Shown: positions 1-10,498, numbered from the stretch's first letter. The stretch is 15,124 nt of DNA from Lachnospiraceae bacterium (GCA_017464645.1 JAFTZF010000010.1:1-15124); one strand, 5' to 3'. Translations and numbers: made by a program. Notes: a model not told the origin generated them from the letters alone.

Positions 1-106
1 CCGAAACCATCTGCTCCGCCTGGGCAGTTGCCTCTGCCACCATGCTCTGGGCAGTGCTCTTAGCCTCTTCCGCAATCTGGCTGATCATTTTCTCTAATCC
101 AGTCAT
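1..106 (-). CDS. ntpE: V-type ATP synthase subunit E, N-terminal fragment
   Basis: The reading frame starts at an ATG whose first base is 106 and runs off the left edge of the window, so only 35 residues are visible. They begin MTGLEKMISQIAEEAK and continue as an Ala/Glu/Gln-rich helix of the coiled-coil kind that starts V/A-type ATPase subunit E, one of the two peripheral-stalk proteins. An AAGGAG box at 115-120 lies 8 bases upstream of the ATG. The gene follows subunit K by 71 bases, matching the usual order I-K-E of clostridial and enterococcal V-ATPase operons. The identification rests on this position and the helical composition; the conserved C-terminal globular domain is outside the window. 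Confidence 0.8.
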   Translation of the reverse strand, partial: MTGLEKMISQIAEEAKSTAQSMVAEATAQAEQMVS

Positions 107-177
107 ACACGACTCTCCTTACTTTTCTATCAGTTGCAACTTATCCCAAAGCGACTCACCTGGCCGCTTATGCGTTC

Positions 178-2675
<2,498 letters not shown>

Positions 2676-2722
2676 ATACATCCCTCCTTTCTACCATGTC
2701 GTCCTATTCTTTCAGAACTTTT

Positions 2723-3031
2723 CTAAATCAACTCTGCAATGACTGCCTCCACTGCCTTGTCTTCTTTTCTGCCGGCAAACTCCTTTAAGGCCTCAATTTC
2801 CTTTTCAGCCAGTTCCTTGGCGCCGTTCAGAATAACCTGTCCACGGTCTTTCGTTTCTGCCATGGCTCCATCAGCCTCTGCTTTCGCTTCTGCCTTAGCC
2901 GCCTCCAGAAGAGCCTTCGCTTCCTCTCCGGCTTTTGCCAGAATGGCATCACACTGAGCCCTGGCTTCTTTCAGCTTCTGCTCCGCCTGTGCCTCTGCCT
3001 CTTTTACTGCACGAACTGTTTCCTGTACCAC
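2723..3031 (-). CDS. ntpF: V-type ATP synthase peripheral-stalk subunit (G/H-like, NtpF)
   Basis: This 102-residue protein is almost entirely a charged, Ala/Glu/Lys-rich helix (for example EAQAEQKLKEARAQ) with no membrane segment. That is what is expected for the coiled-coil partner of subunit E in the peripheral stalk that links the catalytic head to subunit I. It is the first gene of the operon, as ntpF is in Enterococcus hirae and the subunit H-annotated gene is in clostridia. The start is a GTG at 3031 (M-V-Q-E-T-V), because the frame has no ATG nearby; a modest AGGTGG box lies 7 bases upstream. Sequence identity in this family is low, so the call depends on composition, size and position. 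Naming varies (F, G or H) between annotation schemes. Confidence 0.85.
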   Translation of the reverse strand: MVQETVRAVKEAEAQAEQKLKEARAQCDAILAKAGEEAKALLEAAKAEAKAEADGAMAETKDRGQVILNGAKELAEKEIEALKEFAGRKEDKAVEAVIAELI

Positions 3032-3117
3032 CTGATCACCACCTGTTTCTTTTTGTTTTTATTATCCTATATCTTCTCTCTTATTTTCTTTATATCTTCT
3101 TTACACTTATACCATGG

Positions 3118-3146
3118 ATTTTACTCTTTCCGGAAAAACAAATCAA
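3118..3146 (-). promoter_or_regulatory. Predicted sigma-70-type promoter of the V-ATPase operon
   Basis: Read on the minus strand, TTGATT (3141-3146) and TAAAAT (3118-3123) are separated by exactly 17 bases. The predicted transcript would start near 3110 and have an untranslated leader of about 80 bases that is rich in A and G. A second candidate -10, TGGTATAAG (extended type), lies just downstream at about 3105-3113. No hairpin or riboswitch-like structure was recognised in the leader. Confidence 0.65.
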
Positions 3147-3216
3147 TAGAGATTTTTTCCTTTGGCCATATCTGAAAAACTTTTTATAGTTTTCCTTATT
3201 TTTTCGTTTTCTATAA

Positions 3217-3245
3217 TTGCCACTTGGCTTTATAAATGTTAAAAT
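3217..3245 (+). promoter_or_regulatory. Predicted sigma-70-type promoter of the malic enzyme gene
   Basis: TTGCCA (3217-3222) and TAAAAT (3240-3245) each match the consensus at five of six positions and are separated by exactly 17 bases. Transcription would start near 3252, giving a leader of about 40 bases before the ATG at 3292. This promoter and the one at 3118-3146 point away from each other, so the 260-base gap serves two transcription units. Confidence 0.75.
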
Positions 3246-3275
3246 ACAGATAGGTATTATGACTTTTGTCAATTC

Positions 3276-3283
3276 AAAGGAGG
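3276..3283 (+). promoter_or_regulatory. Ribosome binding site that decides the malic enzyme start
   Basis: AAAGGAGG is a full match to the 16S anti-Shine-Dalgarno and sits 8 bases before the ATG at 3292. It rules out a longer reading that would begin with a TTG at 3217, which overlaps the predicted -35 element. Confidence 0.9.
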
Positions 3284-3291
3284 AGAAATCC

Positions 3292-4476
3292 ATGAGCAAG
3301 CTTACAATTGCTGAAGAATCCCTTCAGCTGCATTATGACGTGAAAGGTAAAATCGAGGTTGTTTCCACCGTACCTACCGCCAGCGCCCACGACTTATCTC
3401 TGGCTTATACGCCCGGCGTAGCCACTCCCTGTCTGGAGATTCAGAAGGATGTAAATAAATCTTACGAGCTGACCCGCCGCCACAACCTGGCCCTGGTAGT
3501 TACAGACGGATCTGCTGTCCTGGGTCTGGGCGATATCGGCCCCGAGGCAGGCATGCCCGTCATGGAAGGAAAATGTGTTTTATTCAAAGCCTTCGGCGGT
3601 GTAGATGCATTCCCTCTCTGCATAAAGTCCAAAGATGTGGACACTATTGTAGACACCATTTACAATATTTCCGGCAGCTTCGGCGGTATTAATCTGGAGG
3701 ATATTTCCGCGCCCCGCTGCTTCGAGATCGAACGGAAATTAAAAGAAAAATGTGATATCCCCGTGTTCCATGACGACCAGCACGGAACTGCCGTTGTGGT
3801 TCTGGCCGGTATGATCAATGCTCTGAAGCTGACCGGCCGCAAGATGGAGGATCTGTCTGTTGTCTGTAACGGTGCCGGTGCGGCCGGAACTGCTATTATC
3901 AAACTGCTGATGGCTATGGGCTTAAAGGATGTGGTATTCTGTGACCGCACAGGCGCCATCTATGAGGGCCGCGAGCAGGGCATGAATCCCAGTAAGATAG
4001 AGCTGGCTGCCATTTCCAACCCCAATAAGAAAAAGGGCTCCTTAAAAGACGTTATCGTGGGCGCAGATGCCTTTATCGGCGTATCCGCTCCCGGTTCCCT
4101 GACACCGGAAATGATTCAGACTATGGCTCCTAATCCTATTATCTTCGCTATGGCAAATCCTACTCCGGAAATTATGCCGGATGAAGCAAGAGCTGCCGGC
4201 GCTGCTGTGGTTGGTACAGGCCGCAGCGACTTCCCCAACCAGATCAACAATGTACTGGCATTCCCGGGCATCTTCCGCGGTGCCTTCGATGTGCGCGCAT
4301 CCGATATCAACGACGAGATGAAGATTGCGGCATCCCGTGCCATTGCAGGCCTGGTTTCTGACGAAGACCTGAGCCCGGATTACATTATCCCGGCCGCCTT
4401 TGACGAGCGTGTTGCTCCCGCAGTTTCCAAGGCTGTAGCTGAGGCTGCCCGCAAGTCCGGTGTGGCAAGACTGTAA
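3292..4476 (+). CDS. Malic enzyme (oxaloacetate-decarboxylating malate dehydrogenase, short form)
   Basis: This 394-residue cytoplasmic enzyme oxidatively decarboxylates malate to pyruvate and CO2, reducing NAD(P)+ and linking C4 acids to pyruvate. Family motifs in order: the catalytic Tyr39 in AYTPGVA; VTDGSAVLGLGD (70-81); the catalytic Lys94 in MEGKCVLFK; metal ligands Glu136-Asp137 and Asp162 within FHDDQHGTA; the dinucleotide-binding loop NGAGAAG (193-199); and the AMANPTPEI segment near the C-terminus. The length is typical of the short bacterial form without a phosphotransacetylase-like C-terminal domain. Cofactor preference (NAD or NADP) cannot be read safely. It is transcribed alone from its own promoter, divergent from the V-ATPase operon, and ends in an intrinsic terminator; a functional link to the neighbours is not evident. 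Confidence 0.96.
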   Translation: MSKLTIAEESLQLHYDVKGKIEVVSTVPTASAHDLSLAYTPGVATPCLEIQKDVNKSYELTRRHNLALVVTDGSAVLGLGDIGPEAGMPVMEGKCVLFKAFGGVDAFPLCIKSKDVDTIVDTIYNISGSFGGINLEDISAPRCFEIERKLKEKCDIPVFHDDQHGTAVVVLAGMINALKLTGRKMEDLSVVCNGAGAAGTAIIKLLMAMGLKDVVFCDRTGAIYEGREQGMNPSKIELAAISNPNKKKGSLKDVIVGADAFIGVSAPGSLTPEMIQTMAPNPIIFAMANPTPEIMPDEARAAGAAVVGTGRSDFPNQINNVLAFPGIFRGAFDVRASDINDEMKIAASRAIAGLVSDEDLSPDYIIPAAFDERVAPAVSKAVAEAARKSGVARL

Positions 4477-4513
4477 CATACATAAGACGTTTCCACCATA
4501 TATATAAAGCATG

Positions 4514-4561
4514 AAACGCTTCTGCACTTCCTGTGATAAACAGGTGTACAGAAGCGTTTTT
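4514..4561 (+). terminator. Intrinsic terminator of the malic enzyme gene
   Basis: AAACGCTTCTG (4514-4524) pairs perfectly with CAGAAGCGTTT (4549-4559); the inner part can extend with CCTG/CAGG pairing. A run of five T (4557-4561) follows on the plus strand. The hairpin lies between two convergent genes. On the minus strand only three T follow, so it may also end the GDP-fucose operon, but less efficiently. Confidence 0.85.
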
Positions 4562-4570
4562 CCATTTATT

Positions 4571-6067
4571 TCAGATCAATCCCGTTTTTATGCATTTTTC
4601 CAGGTAGACCTTTAATTTGGGTTCAGTTCCCGAGGGACGCAGCACGGCTTTTTCTCCATCCTCCAGCCATAGTTCCAACACGTCCGCCGGAGGAAGTCCC
4701 CTGCAGCCCTTCTGATAGTCCTCATAACGGATGACCCTCTGGCCCTGAAATCTCAATTTCCCGTTCCGGGCCAGCCCTTTTCGGATCTGATCCATACGCT
4801 TTTTGCACTCCTCTGGAGAAAACTCATACACCTGCTGACTGGTTTCATAGCGTCCATACTCTTTATAGATTTCTTCCAGCCTTTGCCACAGAGTCTTTCC
4901 CTGGGTTTTATAGGTATCCGCCATCTCACAGATGAGCATACTGGCCCCTACACCGTCCTTGTCCCGCACATAGGTGCCTCCAAGATAACCACAGCTTTCT
5001 TCAAAGCCAAACAAATACCGATCCAGCTCTCCCAGCTGCTCCAGCCGCTCCATCTGCTCTCCAATATATTTAAAACCGGTAAGGGTATTGATCACTTCCA
5101 CGCCATGGCGCTCTGCTATTTTCTCTGCCAGAACCGTGCTCACAATGGTTTTCAAAAGCACCGGCCGCTCTGGCAGTGTTCCCTGCTCCCGTCTGCTGGT
5201 CAACAGGTAATCCAGCAGCAGGATACCCACCTGGTTTCCGCTTAAGATCTCATAGCTGCTATCCCTTCTGGCCGCTACTCCCACCCGGTCGCTATCCGGA
5301 TCCGTAGCCAGCAAAATATCTGCATCCAGTTTCTGACACCACAAAAGCCCCAGCTCCATAGCCTGAGGATTTTCCGGATTGGGATAGGGACAGGTAGGAA
5401 AGGCGCCATCCGGCCTGCTCTGCTCCGGCACCACCTGCAGTTCCTTTATCCCGATGCGCTGCAAAATACTTACCACCCAGTCAAGCCCTGCGCCATGGAG
5501 GGGAGTATAGACCACTTTCAAGCCGCCTGTCAGTTCTTTGCGGGTGCGGCATTTGCAGATTTCTTCTAAAAACGCCTCCTTCACCTCTTCCCGGATCCAA
5601 TAAATTTTACCTGTCTGCCCCTCCGGCTGCCCGGCAGTGTTTCTTTCTTCCTCCCGGATGCATCTGCTGATTTCCCGGGCCTCCTTTTCTGTGATCTGTC
5701 CCCCATGGGCTCCATAGACCTTGTAGCCATTGTATTCCGATGGATTGTGACTGGCCGTGATACAGATGCCCAAATGGCAGTGCAGATATCGCACAGCAAA
5801 GGAAAGGGCCGGTGTAGGCGACAGTTTCGGATAAATCCAGGGCTCGCATCCCTCCAGGGCCAGGATCCGTGCCGCCTCTCTGGCAAATTCCTCCGAATGG
5901 CGACGGCTGTCATAAGCAATAGCCACCTTAGGATTCCCCTCCCCCGAGATCTCTTTTGCATAGGCGGCCACACCTCGGGTGGCTGCCCGGATGACTTGCA
6001 GATTCATCTGCCCTTCCTGCTCTCCCATGACAGAGCGCAGGCCGCCTGTTCCAAATGTGAGTTTCAT
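4571..6067 (-). CDS. manB: Phosphohexomutase, probable phosphomannomutase of the GDP-fucose operon
   Basis: The enzyme should move phosphate between C6 and C1 of mannose (Man-6-P to Man-1-P); glucose phosphate may also be a substrate. All four active-site elements of the alpha-D-phosphohexomutase family are present: the phosphoserine loop TASHNP with Ser106, the metal loop DPDSDR (Asp256, 258, 260), the sugar-binding loop GFEES (354-358) and the phosphate-binding loop RPSGTEPK (477-484). The start at 6067 has AAAGGAG 8 bases upstream (6076-6082); the open frame extends another 103 codons but these overlap manA in another frame and have no credible start. At 498 residues it starts directly at FGTGGLR, lacking the roughly 70-residue helical N-terminus of the common 570-580-residue clostridial phospho-sugar mutases. 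It is the last gene, 19 bases after manA. Sequence alone does not separate PMM from PGM; the operon favours PMM. Confidence 0.88.
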   Translation of the reverse strand: MKLTFGTGGLRSVMGEQEGQMNLQVIRAATRGVAAYAKEISGEGNPKVAIAYDSRRHSEEFAREAARILALEGCEPWIYPKLSPTPALSFAVRYLHCHLGICITASHNPSEYNGYKVYGAHGGQITEKEAREISRCIREEERNTAGQPEGQTGKIYWIREEVKEAFLEEICKCRTRKELTGGLKVVYTPLHGAGLDWVVSILQRIGIKELQVVPEQSRPDGAFPTCPYPNPENPQAMELGLLWCQKLDADILLATDPDSDRVGVAARRDSSYEILSGNQVGILLLDYLLTSRREQGTLPERPVLLKTIVSTVLAEKIAERHGVEVINTLTGFKYIGEQMERLEQLGELDRYLFGFEESCGYLGGTYVRDKDGVGASMLICEMADTYKTQGKTLWQRLEEIYKEYGRYETSQQVYEFSPEECKKRMDQIRKGLARNGKLRFQGQRVIRYEDYQKGCRGLPPADVLELWLEDGEKAVLRPSGTEPKLKVYLEKCIKTGLI

Positions 6068-6086
6068 ACGCTTTACTCCTTTTATC

Positions 6087-6914
6087 TCAGGGACAGCTGA
6101 GCAACAGCTCCAGCTCCCCTTCCACTTCCACTTTCCGGCAGTGGACAGATACTGAAAAACTATCCCCTGGCCAAAGCTCCTCTTCTCCCTTTCCAAACAG
6201 CTTCCCCTGCCCCCGCAAAACCACCAGGGAGAAAAATCGCTCCCCTGAATACCGGATTCCCTGACAGGCTCTCTCCCGGGACAGTTCCTCAAAATCCAGC
6301 ACTGCTTTCCCTTCCACTTCATAGCTCCACACCGAAAAATATTCACAGGCTTCCAGCAAGATCCCGGAATATCCATTGCCCCAAACCCGCTGGCCCAGGG
6401 GGCTTCGCCCCCTCAGAGCCGGCGTAAAGCCCAGAACATCCGCAGCCTGTTCAACATGAAGCTGGCGTTTCTGATGATTTCTATCCTCCCGGTCATAATC
6501 ATAGACCCGATACGTGATATTGGAGCACTGCTGCACCTCAGCCACGCAGATTCCTGCCCCAATGGCATGGAGCATACCCGAAGGAATAAAAAACACATTT
6601 CCTTTTTTTACCGGCACTTTTCTGCAGATCTCCAAAAGCGTACCATTTTGAATGCGTTTTCGGAATTCCTTTTCTGACACCGTATGCTTTAATCCATAAT
6701 ACAGAAAGGCCCCCGGCTCATGGTCCAACACATACCACATCTCCGTCTTTCCTGAAGAATACCCCTGCTGCCAGGCATAAGCGTCATCGGGATGCACCTG
6801 CACAGACAGCGCCTCCCTGGCATAAATCAGTTTGATAAACAGAGGCGGCCTGGAAAATACCCAGTTCTCCCGGCCCCAAATATATTCCTTCCATACCGTT
6901 TCCACCCGCTTCAT
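6087..6914 (-). CDS. manA: Mannose-6-phosphate isomerase, class I, short form
   Basis: This zinc cupin enzyme interconverts fructose-6-phosphate and mannose-6-phosphate, the first step towards GDP-mannose. The zinc ligands are all visible: Gln39 and His41 in SVQVHPDD, Glu58 in GKTEMWYV and His116 in PSGMLHAIG; the catalytic Arg136 lies in [11 protein letters not shown]. The C-terminal part (about 180-275) is a second, less conserved cupin. At 275 residues it is short: only about 15 residues separate the IWG motif from FIKLI, where Bacillus-type enzymes have about 60. GENWVFS appears to stand in for the usual GECWAFA strand, so the shortening looks like clean loop deletions. The ATG overlaps the TGA of fcl (ATGA), so translation is coupled. 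All catalytic residues lie outside the shortened part, so activity is expected. Confidence 0.92.
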   Translation of the reverse strand: MKRVETVWKEYIWGRENWVFSRPPLFIKLIYAREALSVQVHPDDAYAWQQGYSSGKTEMWYVLDHEPGAFLYYGLKHTVSEKEFRKRIQNGTLLEICRKVPVKKGNVFFIPSGMLHAIGAGICVAEVQQCSNITYRVYDYDREDRNHQKRQLHVEQAADVLGFTPALRGRSPLGQRVWGNGYSGILLEACEYFSVWSYEVEGKAVLDFEELSRERACQGIRYSGERFFSLVVLRGQGKLFGKGEEELWPGDSFSVSVHCRKVEVEGELELLLSCP

Positions 6915-7897
6915 CTTTGCGCGAACACTCCTGTCCCATAGCTGTCCCGGAACCAGGCATAAGTATTTCGGATCCCTGTCTCCAAATCTATTTTTGGCTC
7001 CCAGCCAAGAGCTCGCAGGCGGCTGCTGTCCACCACCTTGCGCATGGTCCCATCCGGCTTTGAACCATCCCAGACAATCTCTCCTTCAAACCCTGTGATT
7101 CTTTGAATCAACCTGGCCAACTCCAGAATGGTCACTTCTTTTCCGCTTCCCACATTAAAGAACTCATTTCCCTGATAATGGTCCAGCAAAAACAGACAGG
7201 CATCTGCCAGATCATCCACATGAAGGAACTCCCGCAGAGGTCTGCCGCTGCCCCAGACGGTAACGGTTTTATCACCCCGAAGCCTGGCTTCATGAAACTT
7301 ACGCAAAAGAGCCGGAAGCACATGGGAATTCTCCAAAGAAAAATTATCCTCCCTGCCGTAGAGATTGCAGGGCATGACGCTGATGTAATCGGTTCCATAC
7401 TGCCGGTTGTAGCAGGCGCACATTTTCAGCCCCGCGATCTTCGCCAGGGCATAACCCTCGTTGGTATGTTCCAGATAGCCACTCAGCAGGTATTCTTCCT
7501 TAATGGGCTGGGGGCATTCCCGGGGATAAATGCAGGAGCTGCCCAGGAACAACAGCTTCTTTACCTGATTTCTAAAGGAGGCATCTATGACATTGCACTG
7601 TATCTGAAGATTTTCCATTATAAAATCCGCAGGACAGGTGTTATTGGCATGGATACCGCCCACCTTTGCAGCTGCCAGGATTACGTAATCCGGCTTCTCC
7701 GCCGCAAAAAAAGCTTCCACCTCTGCCTGGCGGGTCAAATCCAGTTCCTGATGGGTGCGGGTCAGAATGTTGCTAAATCCGGCCTCCTTCAGCCTGCGTA
7801 CCAGGGCCGAACCCACCAGCCCCCGGTGGCCTGCCACATAAATCTTACCATGGCGGTCCAGAGGCCGCGGCCGGTTTCGTTCTGTTCTTTCTTCCAT
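6911..7897 (-). CDS. fcl: GDP-L-fucose synthase
   Basis: This NADPH-dependent epimerase/reductase converts GDP-4-keto-6-deoxy-D-mannose to GDP-L-fucose, the last step of the pathway. It is an extended short-chain dehydrogenase with a Rossmann motif GHRGLVG (23-29). Ser120 in GSSCIYP, Tyr149 and Lys153 in YALAK, Cys122 and His192 correspond in spacing to the E. coli residues Ser107, Tyr136, Lys140, Cys109 and His179. I chose the ATG at 7897 (328 residues): GGGAGGAA lies 7 bases upstream, inside the end of gmd. An in-frame ATG at 7945 would overlap gmd and lacks a good site. A charged extension of about 15 residues precedes the Rossmann strand. It starts four bases after the gmd stop and its stop overlaps the manA start. 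Confidence 0.96.
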   Translation of the reverse strand: MEERTERNRPRPLDRHGKIYVAGHRGLVGSALVRRLKEAGFSNILTRTHQELDLTRQAEVEAFFAAEKPDYVILAAAKVGGIHANNTCPADFIMENLQIQCNVIDASFRNQVKKLLFLGSSCIYPRECPQPIKEEYLLSGYLEHTNEGYALAKIAGLKMCACYNRQYGTDYISVMPCNLYGREDNFSLENSHVLPALLRKFHEARLRGDKTVTVWGSGRPLREFLHVDDLADACLFLLDHYQGNEFFNVGSGKEVTILELARLIQRITGFEGEIVWDGSKPDGTMRKVVDSSRLRALGWEPKIDLETGIRNTYAWFRDSYGTGVFAQR

Positions 7898-7901
7898 GGT
7901 T

Positions 7902-8960
7902 TTATTCCTCCCGCTTTCCTGCCCGGCACAGTGCCATATCTGCATCCACCATTTTATTTACCAGCTCCTCAAAAGATGTCCGACGGGGATTCCACCCAAG
8001 CCTGGTCCGGGCTTTGGTTGGGTCGCCCAGCAGCAGATCCACCTCTGCCGGTCGGAAAAACCTGGGACTTACCTTCAGCACGGCTCGTCCTGTAGCTGCA
8101 TCAATCCCCTGCTCTTCCAGTCCGTCACCCTCAAACCGCAGCGTGATGCCTGCCCTGGCAAAGGCCAACTGGGCAAATTCCCGCACGGTACGGGTCTCTC
8201 CCGTGGCAATCACATAGTCCTCAGGTGCTTCTTGCTGCAGCATCAGCCACATGCACTCCACATAGTCCTTTGCATATCCCCAGTCCCGTTTAGCATTCAG
8301 ATTGCCCAAATACAGCACCTCCTGTTGCCCTGATGCAATACGGGCTGCCGCCAGCGTGATCTTCCGGGTCACAAAGGTCTCGCCCCTGCGTTCAGACTCA
8401 TGGTTGAATAAGATCCCATTTACCGCAAACATGCCATAGGCTTCCCGATAATGTCTGGTTATCCAGAATCCATACAGCTTGGCTACTGCATAGGGTGACC
8501 GGGGATGAAACGGTGTGGTCTCCCTCTGGGGGACCTCCTCCACCTTGCCAAAAAGCTCTGATGTAGAGGCCTGATAAACCCTGGTCTTCTCAGCCAGTCC
8601 TGCGATCCGCACAGCTTCCAGCACCCGCAGCACACCGATTCCGTCTGCATTGGCTGTGTATTCCGGCTCCTCAAAGGACACGGCCACATGGGACTGGGCC
8701 GCCAGGTTATAAACCTCATTCGGTTGGATCTCCATCATAAGCCGCACCAGATTCATGGAGTCCGTCATATCCCCATATACCAGCCGAAGGCTCTCATCTT
8801 GAGCTGCCCGTTCTTCCAGCAGATGCGCAATGCGGGCTGTGGTGTTGGTAGAGCCCCGCCGGAAAAGGCCATACACCTCATACCCCTTTTCCAGCAAAAA
8901 CTCTGCCAGATAGGAGCCGTCCTGGCCTGTGATCCCTGTAATAAATGCTCGCTTTTTCAT
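7902..8960 (-). CDS. gmd: GDP-mannose 4,6-dehydratase
   Basis: The enzyme oxidises and dehydrates GDP-D-mannose to GDP-4-keto-6-deoxy-D-mannose, using a tightly bound NADP+. At 352 residues it is full length. It has the nucleotide loop GITGQDG (9-15), the GDP-mannose-specific segment [11 protein letters not shown] (34-44), the catalytic Thr133 and Glu135 in STSELFG, Tyr157/Lys161 in YAVAK, and the [15 protein letters not shown] block (186-200) diagnostic of Gmd; [12 protein letters not shown] near the C-terminus is also typical. AGGAG lies 5 bases before the ATG. It is 20 bases after manC and is followed after four bases by fcl. The product could also feed GDP-rhamnose or other GDP-deoxyhexoses, but the adjacent fcl points to fucose. 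Confidence 0.97.
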   Translation of the reverse strand: MKKRAFITGITGQDGSYLAEFLLEKGYEVYGLFRRGSTNTTARIAHLLEERAAQDESLRLVYGDMTDSMNLVRLMMEIQPNEVYNLAAQSHVAVSFEEPEYTANADGIGVLRVLEAVRIAGLAEKTRVYQASTSELFGKVEEVPQRETTPFHPRSPYAVAKLYGFWITRHYREAYGMFAVNGILFNHESERRGETFVTRKITLAAARIASGQQEVLYLGNLNAKRDWGYAKDYVECMWLMLQQEAPEDYVIATGETRTVREFAQLAFARAGITLRFEGDGLEEQGIDAATGRAVLKVSPRFFRPAEVDLLLGDPTKARTRLGWNPRRTSFEELVNKMVDADMALCRAGKREE

Positions 8961-8980
8961 AATATCTCCTCTCCCGCCTT

Positions 8981-10378
8981 TTACAATATATGGCTTAACT
9001 CGATCTCATCCCACTGAAAGGTGATTCGATTAATGTCCTCGTTTCCCGTACTTTTTCCCACATGGATTTCAATGTATTCAAAATTATGGATGGCCTTTAC
9101 CGCATGCCTCTGATTCTTGCGGATGCAGACTGCTTTGCCTGGGGTCAGCAGGATTTTATTTCCCTCCAGGATCAATTCTCCTCTTCCGCTTAAAACAGTC
9201 CAGATCTCATCCCGCTCCCGGTGGAAATGATAGCTGGAAGTCTTTCCATCATAAATCCGAATTTTGCGGGTCAAGGTAGAAACCGTTCCGCCTTCCGTAT
9301 CATCCAATGTCTCCAGTGTACCCCATCGGCGTTCCTCATACATGGGTCTTGCTTTCAGCTCTCCTGCCACTTCCCCAACCCTGGCTGTCTGACTTTTATC
9401 CGTTACCAGAATTCCATCCTGGGAAGCCACCACCACCATATCCCGGGCTCCCAAAACTGCCACCGGTATTTCCAGCTCATTGATAACCTGGGTATTCCGG
9501 GATGTTTCATCCAATATCACCTTTCCAATGGTGTCCGTGCTCATCTGCTCTGCCAACGCATCCCAGGTGCCCAGATCCTTCCAAAAGCCCTGGAACTTTA
9601 CTGCCACCAGCCTCTTTGCCTTTTCCAGCACTTCATAGTCAAAACTGATTTTGGGCAGCTTCTCATAATGTTCAAAAATGCTCTCATAAGAGGTTCCGGC
9701 ACCATAGGCCCTGGCCCGTTCCAGCATGTCACCAATTCTGACACAGAACACCCCGCAATTCCACAGCGCGCCCTGGTTTATAAGCTGCCGGGCCTGACTC
9801 TCCCGGGGCTTTTCCACAAATCCCTGGATCTCCAGATAAGATTTTTTCCCAGTTCCGTCCGTTTTCCCTTCGACTGTCCCCGAAGGATTTTTCGGAACCA
9901 TATATCCATATTTCACAGCCGGATAACCGGGCTCCACTCCCAGAAGCCCCACTTCCGCTCCCGACTCCTCTATCACCTGCTCCAACTGCTGCACCGCAGT
10001 AAAATAAGCACCTTCTGTGTAAGGGTCCACCGGCATGACTGCTGCATAGTCCTGAAGGCCTGCTCCCATTTCACTATGCAGGTATGCACAGGACAGCAGG
10101 ACTGCCGGAAATGTATTACGCCGCTCAGGCTCCGGGGCGATCCGGACACCCGGCACCTGACTTAGGATCAGTTCCTGCTGTTCCGTTCCGGCCGTTACAA
10201 TGGTCCTGTCTGCCATATGAGCTCCTTCCAGCTGTTCCCACACCCGCTGTATCATGGAACAACGCTCCATGGAATTATTTTCTTTATTCACTACCCGGAT
10301 ATACTGCTTTGGTCTGGCCTCATTGGACAAAGGCCACAACCGCTTCCCAGAACCTCCCGAAAGCAAAATGTAATACAT
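8981..10378 (-). CDS. manC: Mannose-1-phosphate guanylyltransferase with C-terminal cupin domain
   Basis: This 465-residue enzyme should make GDP-mannose from Man-1-P and GTP. The nucleotidyltransferase domain (about 1-275) starts with the pyrophosphorylase signature [11 protein letters not shown] followed by Pro23-Lys24-Gln25, and continues with FVEKP (187-191), WNCGVF (206-211) and [11 protein letters not shown] (265-275). A variant metal-site region reads MPVDPY where many ManC have a D-H pair. A linker (about 295-335) leads to a cupin (about 345-445) with His384, His386 and Arg387 in [11 protein letters not shown] and His425, resembling the type II phosphomannose isomerase domain of bifunctional ManC/AlgA. 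Whether that cupin isomerises sugar phosphate is unclear, since a separate ManA is present. AAGGAG lies 8 bases before the ATG. It is the first gene of the operon, divergent from the AraC regulator. Confidence 0.93.
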   Translation of the reverse strand: MYYILLSGGSGKRLWPLSNEARPKQYIRVVNKENNSMERCSMIQRVWEQLEGAHMADRTIVTAGTEQQELILSQVPGVRIAPEPERRNTFPAVLLSCAYLHSEMGAGLQDYAAVMPVDPYTEGAYFTAVQQLEQVIEESGAEVGLLGVEPGYPAVKYGYMVPKNPSGTVEGKTDGTGKKSYLEIQGFVEKPRESQARQLINQGALWNCGVFCVRIGDMLERARAYGAGTSYESIFEHYEKLPKISFDYEVLEKAKRLVAVKFQGFWKDLGTWDALAEQMSTDTIGKVILDETSRNTQVINELEIPVAVLGARDMVVVASQDGILVTDKSQTARVGEVAGELKARPMYEERRWGTLETLDDTEGGTVSTLTRKIRIYDGKTSSYHFHRERDEIWTVLSGRGELILEGNKILLTPGKAVCIRKNQRHAVKAIHNFEYIEIHVGKSTGNEDINRITFQWDEIELSHIL

Positions 10379-10440
10379 GCCTTCTTCTCCTTCTTATTTT
10401 TCAGTATTTTCTTGCAACTATTTTTTTACTTGTATTTGAA

Positions 10441-10469
10441 AATATATCACTGTATACTTTAGATAACCA
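10441..10469 (-). promoter_or_regulatory. Candidate promoter of the GDP-fucose operon
   Basis: On the minus strand an extended -10 element, TGATATATT (10441-10449), is preceded 17 bases upstream by a weak -35, TGGTTA (10464-10469). The poor -35 suggests dependence on an activator, which fits a divergently encoded AraC-type protein. The leader before manC would be about 55 bases. This is a pattern match by eye and alternatives in this AT-rich stretch cannot be excluded. Confidence 0.4.
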
Positions 10470-10470
10470 C

Positions 10471-10498
10471 TTATTATGTTGCTTTTATTTGGTATTAT
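10471..10498 (+). promoter_or_regulatory. Candidate promoter of the AraC-family regulator gene
   Basis: An extended -10 element, TGGTATTAT (10490-10498), is the best candidate on the plus strand, with only a poor -35 (TTATTA, 10471-10476, 14 bases before the TGG triplet). Transcription would start near 10505, about 35 bases before the ATG. It lies back to back with the candidate manC promoter, their -35 regions almost touching. Confidence 0.4.

Noticed and set aside
3217..3291. N-terminal extension of the malic enzyme from a TTG
   Set aside because: The extension would overlap the predicted -35 and -10 elements, and the ATG at 3292 has an ideal ribosome binding site and matches the family start.
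6068..6376. 103-codon N-terminal extension of the phosphohexomutase
   Set aside because: It overlaps manA in a different frame, is Trp/Cys/Gly-rich and unlike the family, and the ATG at 6067 has a strong ribosome binding site.
7898..7945. 16-codon upstream extension of fcl
   Set aside because: It would lie inside gmd; the ATG at 7897 has a well-placed GGGAGGAA site and gives a length close to other GDP-fucose synthases.
7103..8095. Long open frame on the plus strand opposite fcl and gmd
   Set aside because: It spans two conserved enzymes on the other strand and shows low-complexity, non-protein-like composition; a shadow of G/C-rich coding sequence.
9221..10165. Open frame of over 300 codons on the plus strand opposite manC
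   Set aside because: Antisense to the well-supported manC motifs; Cys/His/Leu-rich translation without recognisable domains.
10451..10457. GTATAC palindrome in the divergent promoter region as an operator
   Set aside because: A six-base palindrome in an AT-rich gap is expected by chance, and AraC-family proteins usually bind direct rather than inverted repeats.
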